A DNA stretch of 64,000 nt from Plasmopara viticola (GCA_001695595.3 MBPM02000025.1:1-64000), one strand, 5' to 3'; shown: positions 25,663 through 38,581, numbered from the stretch's first letter. Notes: generated from the letters alone by a model not told the origin. Numbers and translations are program-made.

Positions 25663-25734
25663 GGGCCTCACCGGGAATCGAACCCGGGACCTCTCGCACC
25701 CGAAGCGAGAATCATACCACTAGACCACGAGGCC
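25663..25734 (-). tRNA. trnP(cgg): tRNA-Pro (CGG), unit 51
   Basis: Consensus. Confidence 0.95.
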
Positions 25735-26177
25735 AGCTTGGGCCCGTCATTTATATGCAGCTACACAGGCTTGTTTTCTCTCTTCTGCGCGATACCCGGC
25801 AGGTGCCACAAACACATCTCAAGCCACTTCATTCACTCCCGCCTCCTATATTTTATCGTAGCAGAGGACCAAATTATAGGTTCGTACTGACAATCTACCA
25901 TCCGCCATTTCGCTGCAGTATTCCCTTAATGCTAATCCTTAACTTCTCTTAGTTTCATTTTTGTGTCTAGCATATTCACGAACATTTAAATTGCAATACA
26001 ATAGCGTTGATCCGAAGGTGTCATGAACTTGCTCAAAACAAAGTGCTATCGTCCTTTCAAAAGCAATACGCAAACAAGTCAATCGTCATACCAAAGTCGA
26101 CAATTAAGTTTGAACGAATTAAGATCCACGGACGCTGCTGCAATAAAAGGTGTATCAGCAAAGCTGTTTGAATAGTC

Positions 26178-26249
26178 GGGCCTCACCGGGAATCGAACCC
26201 GGGACCTCTCGCACCCGAAGCGAGAATCATACCACTAGACCACGAGGCC
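26178..26249 (-). tRNA. trnP(cgg): tRNA-Pro (CGG), unit 52
   Basis: Consensus. Confidence 0.95.
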
Positions 26250-26692
26250 AGCTTGGGCCCGTCATTTATATGCAGCTACACAGGCTTGTTTTCTCTCTTC
26301 TGCGCGATACCCGGCAGGTGCCACAAACACATCTCAAGCCACTTCATTCACTCCCGCCTCCTATATTTTATCGTAGCAGAGGACCAAATTATAGGTTCGT
26401 ACTGACAATCTACCATCCGCCATTTCGCTGCAGTATTCCCTTAATGCTAATCCTTAACTTCTCTTAGTTTCATTTTTGTGTCTAGCATATTCACGAACAT
26501 TTAAATTGCAATACAATAGCGTTGATCCGAAGGTGTCATGAACTTGCTCAAAACAAAGTGCTATCGTCCTTTCAAAAGCAATACGCAAACAAGTCAATCG
26601 TCATACCAAAGTCGACAATTAAGTTTGAACGAATTAAGATCCACGGACGCTGCTGCAATAAAAGGTGTATCAGCAAAGCTGTTTGAATAGTC

Positions 26693-26764
26693 GGGCCTCA
26701 CCGGGAATCGAACCCGGGACCTCTCGCACCCGAAGCGAGAATCATACCACTAGACCACGAGGCC
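26693..26764 (-). tRNA. trnP(cgg): tRNA-Pro (CGG), unit 53
   Basis: Consensus; spacer has CATTTTGCTG. Confidence 0.95.
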
Positions 26765-27207
26765 AGCTTGGGCCCGTCATTTATATGCAGCTACACAGGC
26801 TTGTTTTCTCTCTTCTGCGCGATACCCGGCAGGTGCCACAAACACATCTCAAGCCACTTCATTCACTCCCGCCTCCTATATTTTATCGTAGCAGAGGACC
26901 AAATTATAGGTTCGTACTGACAATCTACCATCCGCCATTTTGCTGCAGTATTCCCTTAATGCTAATCCTTAACTTCTCTTAGTTTCATTTTTGTGTCTAG
27001 CATATTCACGAACATTTAAATTGCAATACAATAGCGTTGATCCGAAGGTGTCATGAACTTGCTCAAAACAAAGTGCTATCGTCCTTTCAAAAGCAATACG
27101 CAAACAAGTCAATCGTCATACCAAAGTCGACAATTAAGTTTGAACGAATTAAGATCCACGGACGCTGCTGCAATAAAAGGTGTATCAGCAAAGCTGTTTG
27201 AATAGTC

Positions 27208-27279
27208 GGGCCTCACCGGGAATCGAACCCGGGACCTCTCGCACCCGAAGCGAGAATCATACCACTAGACCACGAGGCC
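27208..27279 (-). tRNA. trnP(cgg): tRNA-Pro (CGG), unit 54
   Basis: Consensus. Confidence 0.95.
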
Positions 27280-27722
27280 AGCTTGGGCCCGTCATTTATA
27301 TGCAGCTACACAGGCTTGTTTTCTCTCTTCTGCGCGATACCCGGCAGGTGCCACAAACACATCTCAAGCCACTTCATTCACTCCCGCCTCCTATATTTTA
27401 TCGTAGCAGAGGACCAAATTATAGGTTCGTACTGACAATCTACCATCCGCCATTTCGCTGCAGTATTCCCTTAATGCTAATCCTTAACTTCTCTTAGTTT
27501 CATTTTTGTGTCTAGCATATTCACGAACATTTAAATTGCAATACAATAGCGTTGATCCGAAGGTGTCATGAACTTGCTCAAAACAAAGTGCTATCGTCCT
27601 TTCAAAAGCAATACGCAAACAAGTCAATCGTCATACCAAAGTCGACAATTAAGTTTGAACGAATTAAGATCCACGGACGCTGCTGCAATAAAAGGTGTAT
27701 CAGCAAAGCTGTTTGAATAGTC

Positions 27723-27794
27723 GGGCCTCACCGGGAATCGAACCCGGGACCTCTCGCACCCGAAGCGAGAATCATACCACTAGACCACGAGGCC
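27723..27794 (-). tRNA. trnP(cgg): tRNA-Pro (CGG), unit 55
   Basis: Consensus; 514-bp unit with the AAGCCATTCATTC deletion. Confidence 0.95.
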
Positions 27795-28236
27795 AGCTTG
27801 GGCCCGTCATTTATATGCAGCTACACAGGCTTGTTTTCTCTCTTCTGCGCGATACCCGGCAGGTGCCACAAACACATCTCAAGCCATTCATTCACTCCCG
27901 CCTCCTATATTTTATCGTAGCAGAGGACCAAATTATAGGTTCGTACTGACAATCTACCATCCGCCATTTCGCTGCAGTATTCCCTTAATGCTAATCCTTA
28001 ACTTCTCTTAGTTTCATTTTTGTGTCTAGCATATTCACGAACATTTAAATTGCAATACAATAGCGTTGATCCGAAGGTGTCATGAACTTGCTCAAAACAA
28101 AGTGCTATCGTCCTTTCAAAAGCAATACGCAAACAAGTCAATCGTCATACCAAAGTCGACAATTAAGTTTGAACGAATTAAGATCCACGGACGCTGCTGC
28201 AATAAAAGGTGTATCAGCAAAGCTGTTTGAATAGTC

Positions 28237-28308
28237 GGGCCTCACCGGGAATCGAACCCGGGACCTCTCGCACCCGAAGCGAGAATCATACCACTAGACC
28301 ACGAGGCC
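28237..28308 (-). tRNA. trnP(cgg): tRNA-Pro (CGG), unit 56
   Basis: Consensus; 515 bp to next. Confidence 0.95.
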
Positions 28309-28751
28309 AGCTTGGGCCCGTCATTTATATGCAGCTACACAGGCTTGTTTTCTCTCTTCTGCGCGATACCCGGCAGGTGCCACAAACACATCTCAAGCCA
28401 CTTCATTCACTCCCGCCTCCTATATTTTATCGTAGCAGAGGACCAAATTATAGGTTCGTACTGACAATCTACCATCCGCCATTTCGCTGCAGTATTCCCT
28501 TAATGCTAATCCTTAACTTCTCTTAGTTTCATTTTTGTGTCTAGCATATTCACGAACATTTAAATTGCAATACAATAGCGTTGATCCGAAGGTGTCATGA
28601 ACTTGCTCAAAACAAAGTGCTATCGTCCTTTCAAAAGCAATACGCAAACAAGTCAATCGTCATACCAAAGTCGACAATTAAGTTTGAACGAATTAAGATC
28701 CACGGACGCTGCTGCAATAAAAGGTGTATCAGCAAAGCTGTTTGAATAGTC

Positions 28752-28823
28752 GGGCCTCACCGGGAATCGAACCCGGGACCTCTCGCACCCGAAGCGAGAA
28801 TCATACCACTAGACCACGAGGCC
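28752..28823 (-). tRNA. trnP(cgg): tRNA-Pro (CGG), unit 57
   Basis: Consensus; 514-bp deletion variant. Confidence 0.95.
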
Positions 28824-29265
28824 AGCTTGGGCCCGTCATTTATATGCAGCTACACAGGCTTGTTTTCTCTCTTCTGCGCGATACCCGGCAGGTGCCACAA
28901 ACACATCTCAAGCCATTCATTCACTCCCGCCTCCTATATTTTATCGTAGCAGAGGACCAAATTATAGGTTCGTACTGACAATCTACCATCCGCCATTTCG
29001 CTGCAGTATTCCCTTAATGCTAATCCTTAACTTCTCTTAGTTTCATTTTTGTGTCTAGCATATTCACGAACATTTAAATTGCAATACAATAGCGTTGATC
29101 CGAAGGTGTCATGAACTTGCTCAAAACAAAGTGCTATCGTCCTTTCAAAAGCAATACGCAAACAAGTCAATCGTCATACCAAAGTCGACAATTAAGTTTG
29201 AACGAATTAAGATCCACGGACGCTGCTGCAATAAAAGGTGTATCAGCAAAGCTGTTTGAATAGTC

Positions 29266-29337
29266 GGGCCTCACCGGGAATCGAACCCGGGACCTCTCGC
29301 ACCCGAAGCGAGAATCATACCACTAGACCACGAGGCC
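29266..29337 (-). tRNA. trnP(cgg): tRNA-Pro (CGG), unit 58
   Basis: Consensus; spacer has ATAGGATCGTAC. Confidence 0.95.
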
Positions 29338-29780
29338 AGCTTGGGCCCGTCATTTATATGCAGCTACACAGGCTTGTTTTCTCTCTTCTGCGCGATACCC
29401 GGCAGGTGCCACAAACACATCTCAAGCCACTTCATTCACTCCCGCCTCCTATATTTTATCGTAGCAGAGGACCAAATTATAGGATCGTACTGACAATCTA
29501 CCATCCGCCATTTTGCTGCAGTATTCCCTTAATGCTAATCCTTAACTTCTCTTAGTTTCATTTTTGTGTCTAGCATATTCACGAACATTTAAATTGCAAT
29601 ACAATAGCGTTGATCCGAAGGTGTCATGAACTTGCTCAAAACAAAGTGCTATCGTCCTTTCAAAAGCAATACGCAAACAAGTCAATCGTCATACCAAAGT
29701 CGACAATTAAGTTTGAACGAATTAAGATCCACGGACGCTGCTGCAATAAAAGGTGTATCAGCAAAGCTGTTTGAATAGTC

Positions 29781-29852
29781 GGGCCTCACCGGGAATCGAA
29801 CCCGGGACCTCTCGCACCCGAAGCGAGAATCATACCACTAGACCACGAGGCC
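29781..29852 (-). tRNA. trnP(cgg): tRNA-Pro (CGG), unit 59
   Basis: Consensus. Confidence 0.95.
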
Positions 29853-30295
29853 AGCTTGGGCCCGTCATTTATATGCAGCTACACAGGCTTGTTTTCTCTC
29901 TTCTGCGCGATACCCGGCAGGTGCCACAAACACATCTCAAGCCACTTCATTCACTCCCGCCTCCTATATTTTATCGTAGCAGAGGACCAAATTATAGGTT
30001 CGTACTGACAATCTACCATCCGCCATTTCGCTGCAGTATTCCCTTAATGCTAATCCTTAACTTCTCTTAGTTTCATTTTTGTGTCTAGCATATTCACGAA
30101 CATTTAAATTGCAATACAATAGCGTTGATCCGAAGGTGTCATGAACTTGCTCAAAACAAAGTGCTATCGTCCTTTCAAAAGCAATACGCAAACAAGTCAA
30201 TCGTCATACCAAAGTCGACAATTAAGTTTGAACGAATTAAGATCCACGGACGCTGCTGCAATAAAAGGTGTATCAGCAAAGCTGTTTGAATAGTC

Positions 30296-30367
30296 GGGCC
30301 TCACCGGGAATCGAACCCGGGACCTCTCGCACCCGAAGCGAGAATCATACCACTAGACCACGAGGCC
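30296..30367 (-). tRNA. trnP(cgg): tRNA-Pro (CGG), unit 60
   Basis: Consensus. Confidence 0.95.
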
Positions 30368-30810
30368 AGCTTGGGCCCGTCATTTATATGCAGCTACACA
30401 GGCTTGTTTTCTCTCTTCTGCGCGATACCCGGCAGGTGCCACAAACACATCTCAAGCCACTTCATTCACTCCCGCCTCCTATATTTTATCGTAGCAGAGG
30501 ACCAAATTATAGGTTCGTACTGACAATCTACCATCCGCCATTTCGCTGCAGTATTCCCTTAATGCTAATCCTTAACTTCTCTTAGTTTCATTTTTGTGTC
30601 TAGCATATTCACGAACATTTAAATTGCAATACAATAGCGTTGATCCGAAGGTGTCATGAACTTGCTCAAAACAAAGTGCTATCGTCCTTTCAAAAGCAAT
30701 ACGCAAACAAGTCAATCGTCATACCAAAGTCGACAATTAAGTTTGAACGAATTAAGATCCACGGACGCTGCTGCAATAAAAGGTGTATCAGCAAAGCTGT
30801 TTGAATAGTC

Positions 30811-30882
30811 GGGCCTCACCGGGAATCGAACCCGGGACCTCTCGCACCCGAAGCGAGAATCATACCACTAGACCACGAGGCC
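30811..30882 (-). tRNA. trnP(cgg): tRNA-Pro (CGG), unit 61
   Basis: Consensus. Confidence 0.95.
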
Positions 30883-31325
30883 AGCTTGGGCCCGTCATTT
30901 ATATGCAGCTACACAGGCTTGTTTTCTCTCTTCTGCGCGATACCCGGCAGGTGCCACAAACACATCTCAAGCCACTTCATTCACTCCCGCCTCCTATATT
31001 TTATCGTAGCAGAGGACCAAATTATAGGTTCGTACTGACAATCTACCATCCGCCATTTCGCTGCAGTATTCCCTTAATGCTAATCCTTAACTTCTCTTAG
31101 TTTCATTTTTGTGTCTAGCATATTCACGAACATTTAAATTGCAATACAATAGCGTTGATCCGAAGGTGTCATGAACTTGCTCAAAACAAAGTGCTATCGT
31201 CCTTTCAAAAGCAATACGCAAACAAGTCAATCGTCATACCAAAGTCGACAATTAAGTTTGAACGAATTAAGATCCACGGACGCTGCTGCAATAAAAGGTG
31301 TATCAGCAAAGCTGTTTGAATAGTC

Positions 31326-31397
31326 GGGCCTCACCGGGAATCGAACCCGGGACCTCTCGCACCCGAAGCGAGAATCATACCACTAGACCACGAGGCC
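31326..31397 (-). tRNA. trnP(cgg): tRNA-Pro (CGG), unit 62
   Basis: Consensus. Confidence 0.95.
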
Positions 31398-31840
31398 AGC
31401 TTGGGCCCGTCATTTATATGCAGCTACACAGGCTTGTTTTCTCTCTTCTGCGCGATACCCGGCAGGTGCCACAAACACATCTCAAGCCACTTCATTCACT
31501 CCCGCCTCCTATATTTTATCGTAGCAGAGGACCAAATTATAGGTTCGTACTGACAATCTACCATCCGCCATTTCGCTGCAGTATTCCCTTAATGCTAATC
31601 CTTAACTTCTCTTAGTTTCATTTTTGTGTCTAGCATATTCACGAACATTTAAATTGCAATACAATAGCGTTGATCCGAAGGTGTCATGAACTTGCTCAAA
31701 ACAAAGTGCTATCGTCCTTTCAAAAGCAATACGCAAACAAGTCAATCGTCATACCAAAGTCGACAATTAAGTTTGAACGAATTAAGATCCACGGACGCTG
31801 CTGCAATAAAAGGTGTATCAGCAAAGCTGTTTGAATAGTC

Positions 31841-31912
31841 GGGCCTCACCGGGAATCGAACCCGGGACCTCTCGCACCCGAAGCGAGAATCATACCACTA
31901 GACCACGAGGCC
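31841..31912 (-). tRNA. trnP(cgg): tRNA-Pro (CGG), unit 63
   Basis: Consensus; 514-bp deletion variant, first of three in a row. Confidence 0.95.
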
Positions 31913-32354
31913 AGCTTGGGCCCGTCATTTATATGCAGCTACACAGGCTTGTTTTCTCTCTTCTGCGCGATACCCGGCAGGTGCCACAAACACATCTCAA
32001 GCCATTCATTCACTCCCGCCTCCTATATTTTATCGTAGCAGAGGACCAAATTATAGGTTCGTACTGACAATCTACCATCCGCCATTTCGCTGCAGTATTC
32101 CCTTAATGCTAATCCTTAACTTCTCTTAGTTTCATTTTTGTGTCTAGCATATTCACGAACATTTAAATTGCAATACAATAGCGTTGATCCGAAGGTGTCA
32201 TGAACTTGCTCAAAACAAAGTGCTATCGTCCTTTCAAAAGCAATACGCAAACAAGTCAATCGTCATACCAAAGTCGACAATTAAGTTTGAACGAATTAAG
32301 ATCCACGGACGCTGCTGCAATAAAAGGTGTATCAGCAAAGCTGTTTGAATAGTC

Positions 32355-32426
32355 GGGCCTCACCGGGAATCGAACCCGGGACCTCTCGCACCCGAAGCGA
32401 GAATCATACCACTAGACCACGAGGCC
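32355..32426 (-). tRNA. trnP(cgg): tRNA-Pro (CGG), unit 64
   Basis: Consensus; 514-bp deletion variant. Confidence 0.95.
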
Positions 32427-32868
32427 AGCTTGGGCCCGTCATTTATATGCAGCTACACAGGCTTGTTTTCTCTCTTCTGCGCGATACCCGGCAGGTGCCA
32501 CAAACACATCTCAAGCCATTCATTCACTCCCGCCTCCTATATTTTATCGTAGCAGAGGACCAAATTATAGGTTCGTACTGACAATCTACCATCCGCCATT
32601 TCGCTGCAGTATTCCCTTAATGCTAATCCTTAACTTCTCTTAGTTTCATTTTTGTGTCTAGCATATTCACGAACATTTAAATTGCAATACAATAGCGTTG
32701 ATCCGAAGGTGTCATGAACTTGCTCAAAACAAAGTGCTATCGTCCTTTCAAAAGCAATACGCAAACAAGTCAATCGTCATACCAAAGTCGACAATTAAGT
32801 TTGAACGAATTAAGATCCACGGACGCTGCTGCAATAAAAGGTGTATCAGCAAAGCTGTTTGAATAGTC

Positions 32869-32940
32869 GGGCCTCACCGGGAATCGAACCCGGGACCTCT
32901 CGCACCCGAAGCGAGAATCATACCACTAGACCACGAGGCC
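32869..32940 (-). tRNA. trnP(cgg): tRNA-Pro (CGG), unit 65
   Basis: Consensus; 514-bp deletion variant. Confidence 0.95.
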
Positions 32941-33382
32941 AGCTTGGGCCCGTCATTTATATGCAGCTACACAGGCTTGTTTTCTCTCTTCTGCGCGATA
33001 CCCGGCAGGTGCCACAAACACATCTCAAGCCATTCATTCACTCCCGCCTCCTATATTTTATCGTAGCAGAGGACCAAATTATAGGTTCGTACTGACAATC
33101 TACCATCCGCCATTTCGCTGCAGTATTCCCTTAATGCTAATCCTTAACTTCTCTTAGTTTCATTTTTGTGTCTAGCATATTCACGAACATTTAAATTGCA
33201 ATACAATAGCGTTGATCCGAAGGTGTCATGAAGTTGCTCAAAACAAAGTGCTATCGTCCTTTCAAAAGCAATACGCAAACAAGTCAATCGTCATACCAAA
33301 GTCGACAATTAAGTTTGAACGAATTAAGATCCACGGACGCTGCTGCAATAAAAGGTGTATCAGCAAAGCTGTTTGAATAGTC

Positions 33383-33454
33383 GGGCCTCACCGGGAATCG
33401 AACCCGGGACCTCTCGCACCCGAAGCGAGAATCATACCACTAGACCACGAGGCC
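33383..33454 (-). tRNA. trnP(cgg): tRNA-Pro (CGG), unit 66
   Basis: Consensus; first unit in the right half with AATCACATCTC. Confidence 0.95.
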
Positions 33455-33897
33455 AGCTTGGGCCCGTCATTTATATGCAGCTACACAGGCTTGTTTTCTC
33501 TCTTCTGCGCGATACCCGGCAGGTGCCACAATCACATCTCAAGCCATTTCATTCACTCCCGCCTCCTATATTTTATCGTAGCAGAGGACCAAATTATAGG
33601 TTCGTACTGACAATCTACCATCCGCCATTTCGCTGCAGTATTCCCTTAATGCTAATCCTTAACTTCTCTTAGTTTCATTTTTGTGTCTAGCATATTCACG
33701 AACATTTAAATTGCAATACAATAGCGTTGATCCGAAGGTGTCATGAACTTGCTCAAAACAAAGTGCTATCGTCCTTTCAAAAGCAATACGCAAACAAGTC
33801 AATCGTCATACCAAAGTCGACAATTAAGTTTGAACGAATTAAGATCCACGGACGCTGCTGCAATAAAAGGTGTATCAGCAAAGCTGTTTGAATAGTC

Positions 33898-33969
33898 GGG
33901 CCTCACCGGGAATCGAACCCGGGACCTCTCGCACCCGAAGCGAGAATCATACCACTAGACCACGAGGCC
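33898..33969 (-). tRNA. trnP(cgg): tRNA-Pro (CGG), unit 67
   Basis: Consensus. Confidence 0.95.
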
Positions 33970-34412
33970 AGCTTGGGCCCGTCATTTATATGCAGCTACA
34001 CAGGCTTGTTTTCTCTCTTCTGCGCGATACCCGGCAGGTGCCACAAACACATCTCAAGCCACTTCATTCACTCCCGCCTCCTATATTTTATCGTAGCAGA
34101 GGACCAAATTATAGGTTCGTACTGACAATCTACCATCCGCCATTTCGCTGCAGTATTCCCTTAATGCTAATCCTTAACTTCTCTTAGTTTCATTTTTGTG
34201 TCTAGCATATTCACGAACATTTAAATTGCAATACAATAGCGTTGATCCGAAGGTGTCATGAACTTGCTCAAAACAAAGTGCTATCGTCCTTTCAAAAGCA
34301 ATACGCAAACAAGTCAATCGTCATACCAAAGTCGACAATTAAGTTTGAACGAATTAAGATCCACGGACGCTGCTGCAATAAAAGGTGTATCAGCAAAGCT
34401 GTTTGAATAGTC

Positions 34413-34484
34413 GGGCCTCACCGGGAATCGAACCCGGGACCTCTCGCACCCGAAGCGAGAATCATACCACTAGACCACGAGGCC
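34413..34484 (-). tRNA. trnP(cgg): tRNA-Pro (CGG), unit 68
   Basis: Consensus. Confidence 0.95.
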
Positions 34485-34927
34485 AGCTTGGGCCCGTCAT
34501 TTATATGCAGCTACACAGGCTTGTTTTCTCTCTTCTGCGCGATACCCGGCAGGTGCCACAAACACATCTCAAGCCACTTCATTCACTCCCGCCTCCTATA
34601 TTTTATCGTAGCAGAGGACCAAATTATAGGTTCGTACTGACAATCTACCATCCGCCATTTCGCTGCAGTATTCCCTTAATGCTAATCCTTAACTTCTCTT
34701 AGTTTCATTTTTGTGTCTAGCATATTCACGAACATTTAAATTGCAATACAATAGCGTTGATCCGAAGGTGTCATGAACTTGCTCAAAACAAAGTGCTATC
34801 GTCCTTTCAAAAGCAATACGCAAACAAGTCAATCGTCATACCAAAGTCGACAATTAAGTTTGAACGAATTAAGATCCACGGACGCTGCTGCAATAAAAGG
34901 TGTATCAGCAAAGCTGTTTGAATAGTC

Positions 34928-34999
34928 GGGCCTCACCGGGAATCGAACCCGGGACCTCTCGCACCCGAAGCGAGAATCATACCACTAGACCACGAGGCC
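34928..34999 (-). tRNA. trnP(cgg): tRNA-Pro (CGG), unit 69
   Basis: Consensus. Confidence 0.95.
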
Positions 35000-35442
35000 A
35001 GCTTGGGCCCGTCATTTATATGCAGCTACACAGGCTTGTTTTCTCTCTTCTGCGCGATACCCGGCAGGTGCCACAAACACATCTCAAGCCACTTCATTCA
35101 CTCCCGCCTCCTATATTTTATCGTAGCAGAGGACCAAATTATAGGTTCGTACTGACAATCTACCATCCGCCATTTCGCTGCAGTATTCCCTTAATGCTAA
35201 TCCTTAACTTCTCTTAGTTTCATTTTTGTGTCTAGCATATTCACGAACATTTAAATTGCAATACAATAGCGTTGATCCGAAGGTGTCATGAACTTGCTCA
35301 AAACAAAGTGCTATCGTCCTTTCAAAAGCAATACGCAAACAAGTCAATCGTCATACCAAAGTCGACAATTAAGTTTGAACGAATTAAGATCCACGGACGC
35401 TGCTGCAATAAAAGGTGTATCAGCAAAGCTGTTTGAATAGTC

Positions 35443-35514
35443 GGGCCTCACCGGGAATCGAACCCGGGACCTCTCGCACCCGAAGCGAGAATCATACCAC
35501 TAGACCACGAGGCC
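35443..35514 (-). tRNA. trnP(cgg): tRNA-Pro (CGG), unit 70
   Basis: Consensus. Confidence 0.95.
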
Positions 35515-35957
35515 AGCTTGGGCCCGTCATTTATATGCAGCTACACAGGCTTGTTTTCTCTCTTCTGCGCGATACCCGGCAGGTGCCACAATCACATCTC
35601 AAGCCATTTCATTCACTCCCGCCTCCTATATTTTATCGTAGCAGAGGACCAAATTATAGGTTCGTACTGACAATCTACCATCCGCCATTTCGCTGCAGTA
35701 TTCCCTTAATGCTAATCCTTAACTTCTCTTAGTTTCATTTTTGTGTCTAGCATATTCACGAACATTTAAATTGCAATACAATAGCGTTGATCCGAAGGTG
35801 TCATGAAGTTGCTCAAAACAAAGTGCTATCGTCCTTTCAAAAGCAATACGCAAACAAGTCAATCGTCATACCAAAGTCGACAATTAAGTTTGAACGAATT
35901 AAGATCCACGGACGCTGCTGCAATAAAAGGTGTATCAGCAAAGCTGTTTGAATAGTC

Positions 35958-36029
35958 GGGCCTCACCGGGAATCGAACCCGGGACCTCTCGCACCCGAAG
36001 CGAGAATCATACCACTAGACCACGAGGCC
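35958..36029 (-). tRNA. trnP(cgg): tRNA-Pro (CGG), unit 71
   Basis: Consensus gene, but the spacer has several new substitutions and a 7-bp net loss (508 bp to next). Confidence 0.94.
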
Positions 36030-36465
36030 AGCTTGGGCTCGTCATTTATATGCAGGTACACAGGCTTGTTATCTCTCTTCTGCGCGATACCCGGCAGGTG
36101 CCACAATCACATCTCAAGCATTTTATTCACTCCCGCCTCCTATATTTTATCGCAGCAGAGGACCAAATTATAGGTTCGTACTGACAATCTACCATCCGCC
36201 ATTTCGCTGCAGTATTCCCTTAATGCTAATCCTTAACTTCTCTTAGTTTCATTTTTGTGTCTAGCATATTCACGAACATTTAAATTGCAATACAATAGCG
36301 TTGATCCGAAGGTGTCATGAAGTTGCTCAAAACAAAATCGTCCTTTAAAAGCAATACGCAAACAAGTCAATCGTCATACCAAAGTCGACAATTAAGTTTG
36401 AACGAATTAAGATCCACGGACGCTGCTGCAATAAAAGGTGTATCAGCAAAGCTGTTTGAATAGTC

Positions 36466-36537
36466 GGGCCTCACCGGGAATCGAACCCGGGACCTCTCGC
36501 ACCCGAAGCGAGAATCATACCACTAGACCACGAGGCC
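36466..36537 (-). tRNA. trnP(cgg): tRNA-Pro (CGG), unit 72
   Basis: Consensus. Confidence 0.95.
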
Positions 36538-36980
36538 AGCTTGGGCCCGTCATTTATATGCAGCTACACAGGCTTGTTTTCTCTCTTCTGCGCGATACCC
36601 GGCAGGTGCCACAATCACATCTCAAGCCATTTCATTCACTCCCGCCTCCTATATTTTATCGTAGCAGAGGACCAAATTATAGGTTCGTACTGACAATCTA
36701 CCATCCGCCATTTCGCTGCAGTATTCCCTTAATGCTAATCCTTAACTTCTCTTAGTTTCATTTTTGTGTCTAGCATATTCACGAACATTTAAATTGCAAT
36801 ACAATAGCGTTGATCCGAAGGTGTCATGAACTTGCTCAAAACAAAGTGCTATCGTCCTTTCAAAAGCAATACGCAAACAAGTCAATCGTCATACCAAAGT
36901 CGACAATTAAGTTTAAACGAATTAAGATCCACGGACGCTGCTGCAATAAAAGGTGTATCAGCAAAGCTGTTTGAATAGTC

Positions 36981-37052
36981 GGGCCTCACCGGGAATCGAA
37001 CCCGGGACCTCTCGCACCCGAAGCGAGAATCATACCACTAGACCACGAGGCC
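36981..37052 (-). tRNA. trnP(cgg): tRNA-Pro (CGG), unit 73
   Basis: Consensus. Confidence 0.95.
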
Positions 37053-37495
37053 AGCTTGGGCCCGTCATTTATATGCAGCTACACAGGCTTGTTTTCTCTC
37101 TTCTGCGCGATACCCGGCAGGTGCCACAATCACATCTCAAGCCATTTCATTCACTCCCGCCTCCTATATTTTATCGTAGCAGAGGACCAAATCATAGGTT
37201 CGTACTGACAATCTACCATCCGCCATTTCGCTGCAGTACTTCCTTAATGCTAATCCTTAACTTCTCTTAGTTTCATTTTTGTGTCTAGCATATTCACGAA
37301 CATTTAAATTGCAATACAATAGCGTTGATCCGAAGGTGTCATGAAGCTGCTCAAAACAAAATGCTATCGTCCTTTCAAAAGCAATACGCAAACAAGTCAA
37401 TCGTCATACCAAAGTCGACAATTAAGTTTGAACGAATTAAGATCCACGGACGCTGCTGCAATAAAAGGTGTATCAGCAAAGCTGTTTGAATAGTC

Positions 37496-37567
37496 GGGCC
37501 TCACCGGGAATCGAACCCGGGACCTCTCGCACCCGAAGCGAGAATCATACCACTAGACCACGAGGCC
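37496..37567 (-). tRNA. trnP(cgg): tRNA-Pro (CGG), unit 74
   Basis: Consensus. Confidence 0.95.
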
Positions 37568-38009
37568 AGCTTGGGCCCGTCATTTATATGCAGCTACACA
37601 GGCTTGTTTTCTCTCTTCTGCGCGATACCCGGCAGGTGCCACAATCACATCTCAAGCCATTTCATTCACTCCCGCCTCCTATATTTTATCGTAGCAGAGG
37701 ACCAAATTATAGGTTCGTACTGACAATCTACCATCCGCCATTTCGCTGCAGTATTCCGTAATGCTAATCCTTAACTTCTCTTAGTTTCATTTTTGTGTCT
37801 AGCATATTCACGAACATTTAAATTGCAATACAATAGCGTTGATCCGAAGGTGTCATGAAGTTGCTCAAAACAAAATGCTATCGTCCTTTCAAAAGCAATA
37901 CGCAAACAAGTCAATCGTCATACCAAAGTCGACAATTAAGTTTGAACGAATTAAGATCCACGGACGCTGCTGCAATAAAAGGTGTATCAGCAAAGCTGTT
38001 TGAATAGTC

Positions 38010-38081
38010 GGGCCTCACCGGGAATCGAACCCGGGACCTCTCGCACCCGAAGCGAGAATCATACCACTAAACCACGAGGCC
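38010..38081 (-). tRNA. trnP(cgg): tRNA-Pro (CGG), unit 75, C12T variant
   Basis: The D-stem pair C12-G23 becomes U12-G23 (CTAAACC on plus). The A box still fits the consensus, so function is likely kept. Confidence 0.88.
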
Positions 38082-38524
38082 AGCTTGGGCCCATCATTTA
38101 TATGCAGCTACACAGGCTTGTTTTCTCTCTTCTGCGCGATACCCGGCAGGTGCCACAAACACATCTCAAGCCATTTCATTCACTCCCGCCTCCTATATTT
38201 TATCGTAGCAGAGGACCAAATTATAGGTTCGTACTGACAATCTACCATCCGCCATTTCGCTGCAGTATTCCTGTAATGCTAATCCTTAACTTCTCTTAGT
38301 TTCATTTTTGTGTCTAGCATATTCACGAACATTTAAACTGCAATACAATAGCGTTGATACGAAGGTGTCATAAAGTTGCTCAAAATAGAAAAACACTGTC
38401 CTTTAAAAAGCAATACGCAAACAAGTCAATCGTCATACCAAAGTCGACAATTAAGTTTGAACGAATTAAGATCCACGGACGCTGCTGCAATAAAAGGTGT
38501 ATCAGCAAAGCTGTTTGAATAGTC

Positions 38525-38581
38525 GGGCCTCACCGGGAATCGAACCCGGGACCTCTCGCACCCGAAGCGAGAATCATGGCC
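38525..38581 (-). pseudogene. tRNA-Pro pseudogene, 5' half deleted, unit 76
   Basis: Fifteen bases are lost, removing most of the acceptor 5' strand and the A box/D arm. The anticodon and T arms are intact. Next unit after 500 bp. Confidence 0.9.

Larger units (their letters stand above)
18425..27694 (-). repeat. Homogenised core of the array, exact 515-bp period
   Basis: Eighteen consecutive units (37-54) are spaced at exactly 515 bp. They differ at only a few single positions, mainly the C/T in the CATTTCGCTG or CATTTTGCTG motif, a rare C/T in the CCACTTCA motif (unit 44) and a C/G in GTCGAC/GTCGAG. Several neighbours, for example units 46-52, look identical over their whole length. This is the signature of recent homogenisation or amplification. 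Confidence 0.9.
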
